Positions 62,930-64,000 of a stretch of 64,000 bases of DNA are shown piece after piece. The notes below the pieces were generated by a model that searched no databases, was not told where the DNA came from, and saw nothing but the letters and a program-made list of their open reading frames with translations. Source of the stretch: Ligustrum vulgare (lineage: Eukaryota; Streptophyta; Magnoliopsida; Lamiales; Oleaceae). Both the position numbers and the translations under genes were made by a program. The first letter of the stretch is position 1, and each line of letters opens with the position of its first letter. Location: the NCBI GenBank assembly GCA_963555705.1, contig OY743179.1:20654692-20718691 (forward strand). The letters run 5' to 3'.

Positions 62930-63425
62930 TTAGCGAATAAATCATTTTCAGGACACATATGAAAAGTACATCCAGAATCAAGTATCCACTTATGCATGTT
63001 ATCAGATTCAGTAGTTACATACACAATACCATTATTATCTTGATTTGCAGCTTCAGTTTGATTACTAGTTCCTACTTCAGTTTGTCTTTCGAAACAATTT
63101 TTAACATGATGTCCAGGTTGACCACAATAGTAACAAAGTCAGGGTCTAATGGTGTTATCTTGATTTGCAGTATTATCTTGACCCCTAAAATTATTCTGAT
63201 TTCTAAAATTATCCTGACTTCTGAAGTTGTCCTGACTCATAAAATTGTTCTGTACTTTATAATTGTTATCCTCAGGCTTATAAAGGTTGTCTCTCTTTTG
63301 GTAGTTTCCCTTCACATGCTTTCTATTTGTATTATTACAGTTCCTGTTATTGGTAGGGACACTCCAATTTTTATTGAAATTGTTCATAGGTCTATTATCC
63401 CTAAAAGAATTCTTTTTCTATAAAG
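62930..63425 (-). pseudogene. Copia zinc knuckle and protease
   Basis: An Asn/Gln-rich repeat (NNFRGQDN, NFRSQDNFRNQNNF) precedes a good CCHC knuckle CYYCGQPGHHVKNC (about 63098-63138). Then comes the protease WILDSGCTFHMC (about 62955-62990) with the copia-type D-S-G active site. Frame breaks lie between them (62955, 63139). Confidence 0.8.
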
Positions 63426-63429
63426 TTCC

Positions 63430-64000
63430 TATAACACTGTAGGCTTCTTTATGGCTATTTCTGAATTCCAATTCTTTATTCTTAAGGGATCTATGAACTA
63501 TTTTAGTGGTCAGTTTCTACCCACCATATTCTAGAGCATTTCTAAGATCTTTAAATTTATCACCCATTGCATTTAGAAGGCAAACAACTTTTTGTTCATC
63601 AGTCAGTTTTTCATCACAATTTAGTAAGTTATGTGTGATCTTATTAAACCTACTCATATTATCATCAACATCTTTAGATAGGTCAAATCTAAAGGAGAAA
63701 TATTGTTTCCAAAGAAAACATTTATCAGGAAGAGAGATAGTGTCATATACTTCTTCCAATTTATCTCAGAGAGCCATTACAGTCTTGGTTTTGCCTATTT
63801 GTCTAATCACATTATCGGATAAGTGTAAAATATAGTACTCTAGGAACTTTCATTCATTTCAATTTGTCTATCTTGAGCTAAGTTAACAGGCCAAGATTGA
63901 TCAATTGCTTTAGCACATTTCATTTGGAGTAAAAGGGCTTTCATTTTCTGGCTCCAGAGATTGAAATCTCCTTTGTCATTCCAAACTTCAACATCTATTT
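63430..64000 (-). pseudogene. Copia gag
   Basis: Open 63517-63759: DKCFLWKQYFSFRFDLSKDVDDNMSRFNKITHNL and DEQKVVCLLNAMGDKF are typical copia gag (UBN2-type). Towards the window end, EVWNDKGDFNLWSQKMKALLLQ matches the gag N-terminus. Stops at about 63760 and 63835. The true start is outside the window. Confidence 0.75.

Larger units (their letters stand above)
58863..64000 (-). mobile_element. Ty1/copia element, decayed, extends beyond the window
   Basis: On the minus strand the order is gag, zinc knuckle, protease, integrase, reverse transcriptase, RNase H, the copia order. It is interrupted by a solo LTR (59833-61349) and truncated at 58862 by a MITE. The 5' LTR would lie beyond 64000. Several stops, frameshifts and an internal deletion after integrase make it inactive. 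Confidence 0.9.

Overview
This is a gene-poor, AT-rich stretch of a plant nuclear genome, probably a eudicot. The evidence is fragments of plant genes (a PADRE/DUF4228 protein, SAR1 GTPase, PEP-carboxylase-kinase-like kinase, LOG-type cytokinin-activating enzyme) in a dense background of LTR retrotransposons, MITEs, tRNA-derived SINEs, microsatellites and an integrated plant pararetrovirus. Only one protein gene looks intact: the PADRE-domain gene at 5037-5474 (minus). All positions were read by eye.

Layout. 1-3660: decayed Ty3/gypsy polyprotein (protease, duplicated zinc-binding region, integrase, C-terminal tail) and LTR-like sequence. 3.7-9.5 kb: the PADRE gene among MITEs, a 1.0-kb hAT-like element with 8-bp target duplications and a 1.45-kb TIR element. 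9.6-10.1 kb: kinase pseudogene split by a 160-bp hAT MITE. 11.5 kb: last exon of a SAR1 pseudogene. 14.0-15.5 kb: a SINE with 17-bp target duplications and another hAT-like element. 15.8-24.0 kb: a complete, young, non-autonomous LTR retrotransposon (5-bp target duplication, PBS, PPT) carrying an antisense LOG fragment. 25.7 kb: middle SAR1 exon. 25.9-31.6 kb: a TIR-type insertion in a SAR1 intron, containing a 1.9-kb giant palindrome built of AACGA...TCGTT motifs. 31.65-41.49 kb: a 9.8-kb pararetrovirus-like insertion inside the first SAR1 coding exon, flanked by a 10-bp duplication. 41.5-46.6 kb: sequence upstream of SAR1. 46.6-49.05 kb: 3' end and LTR of a gypsy-like element. 49.1-55.1 kb: a second, direct copy of the SAR1 segment, without the two large insertions. 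55.3-58.9 kb: copia LTR remnant, MITEs and gene-like debris. 58.9-64.0 kb: a decayed Ty1/copia element (minus) with a solo LTR nested in its reverse transcriptase.

How the parts relate. One SAR1 pseudogene is spread over about 30 kb (exons at 11.49-11.81, 25.66-25.79 and 31.62-41.59 kb), stretched by successive insertions. The partial direct copy at 49-55 kb is an empty-site control: the pararetrovirus and the palindrome-bearing insertion are in copy A only, and each copy has its own independent insertion of the same SINE family. The duplication therefore predates these insertions. The most unusual items are the pararetroviral insertion with a 10-bp duplication and MULE-like ends, the giant palindrome, and the LOG-carrying retrotransposon.
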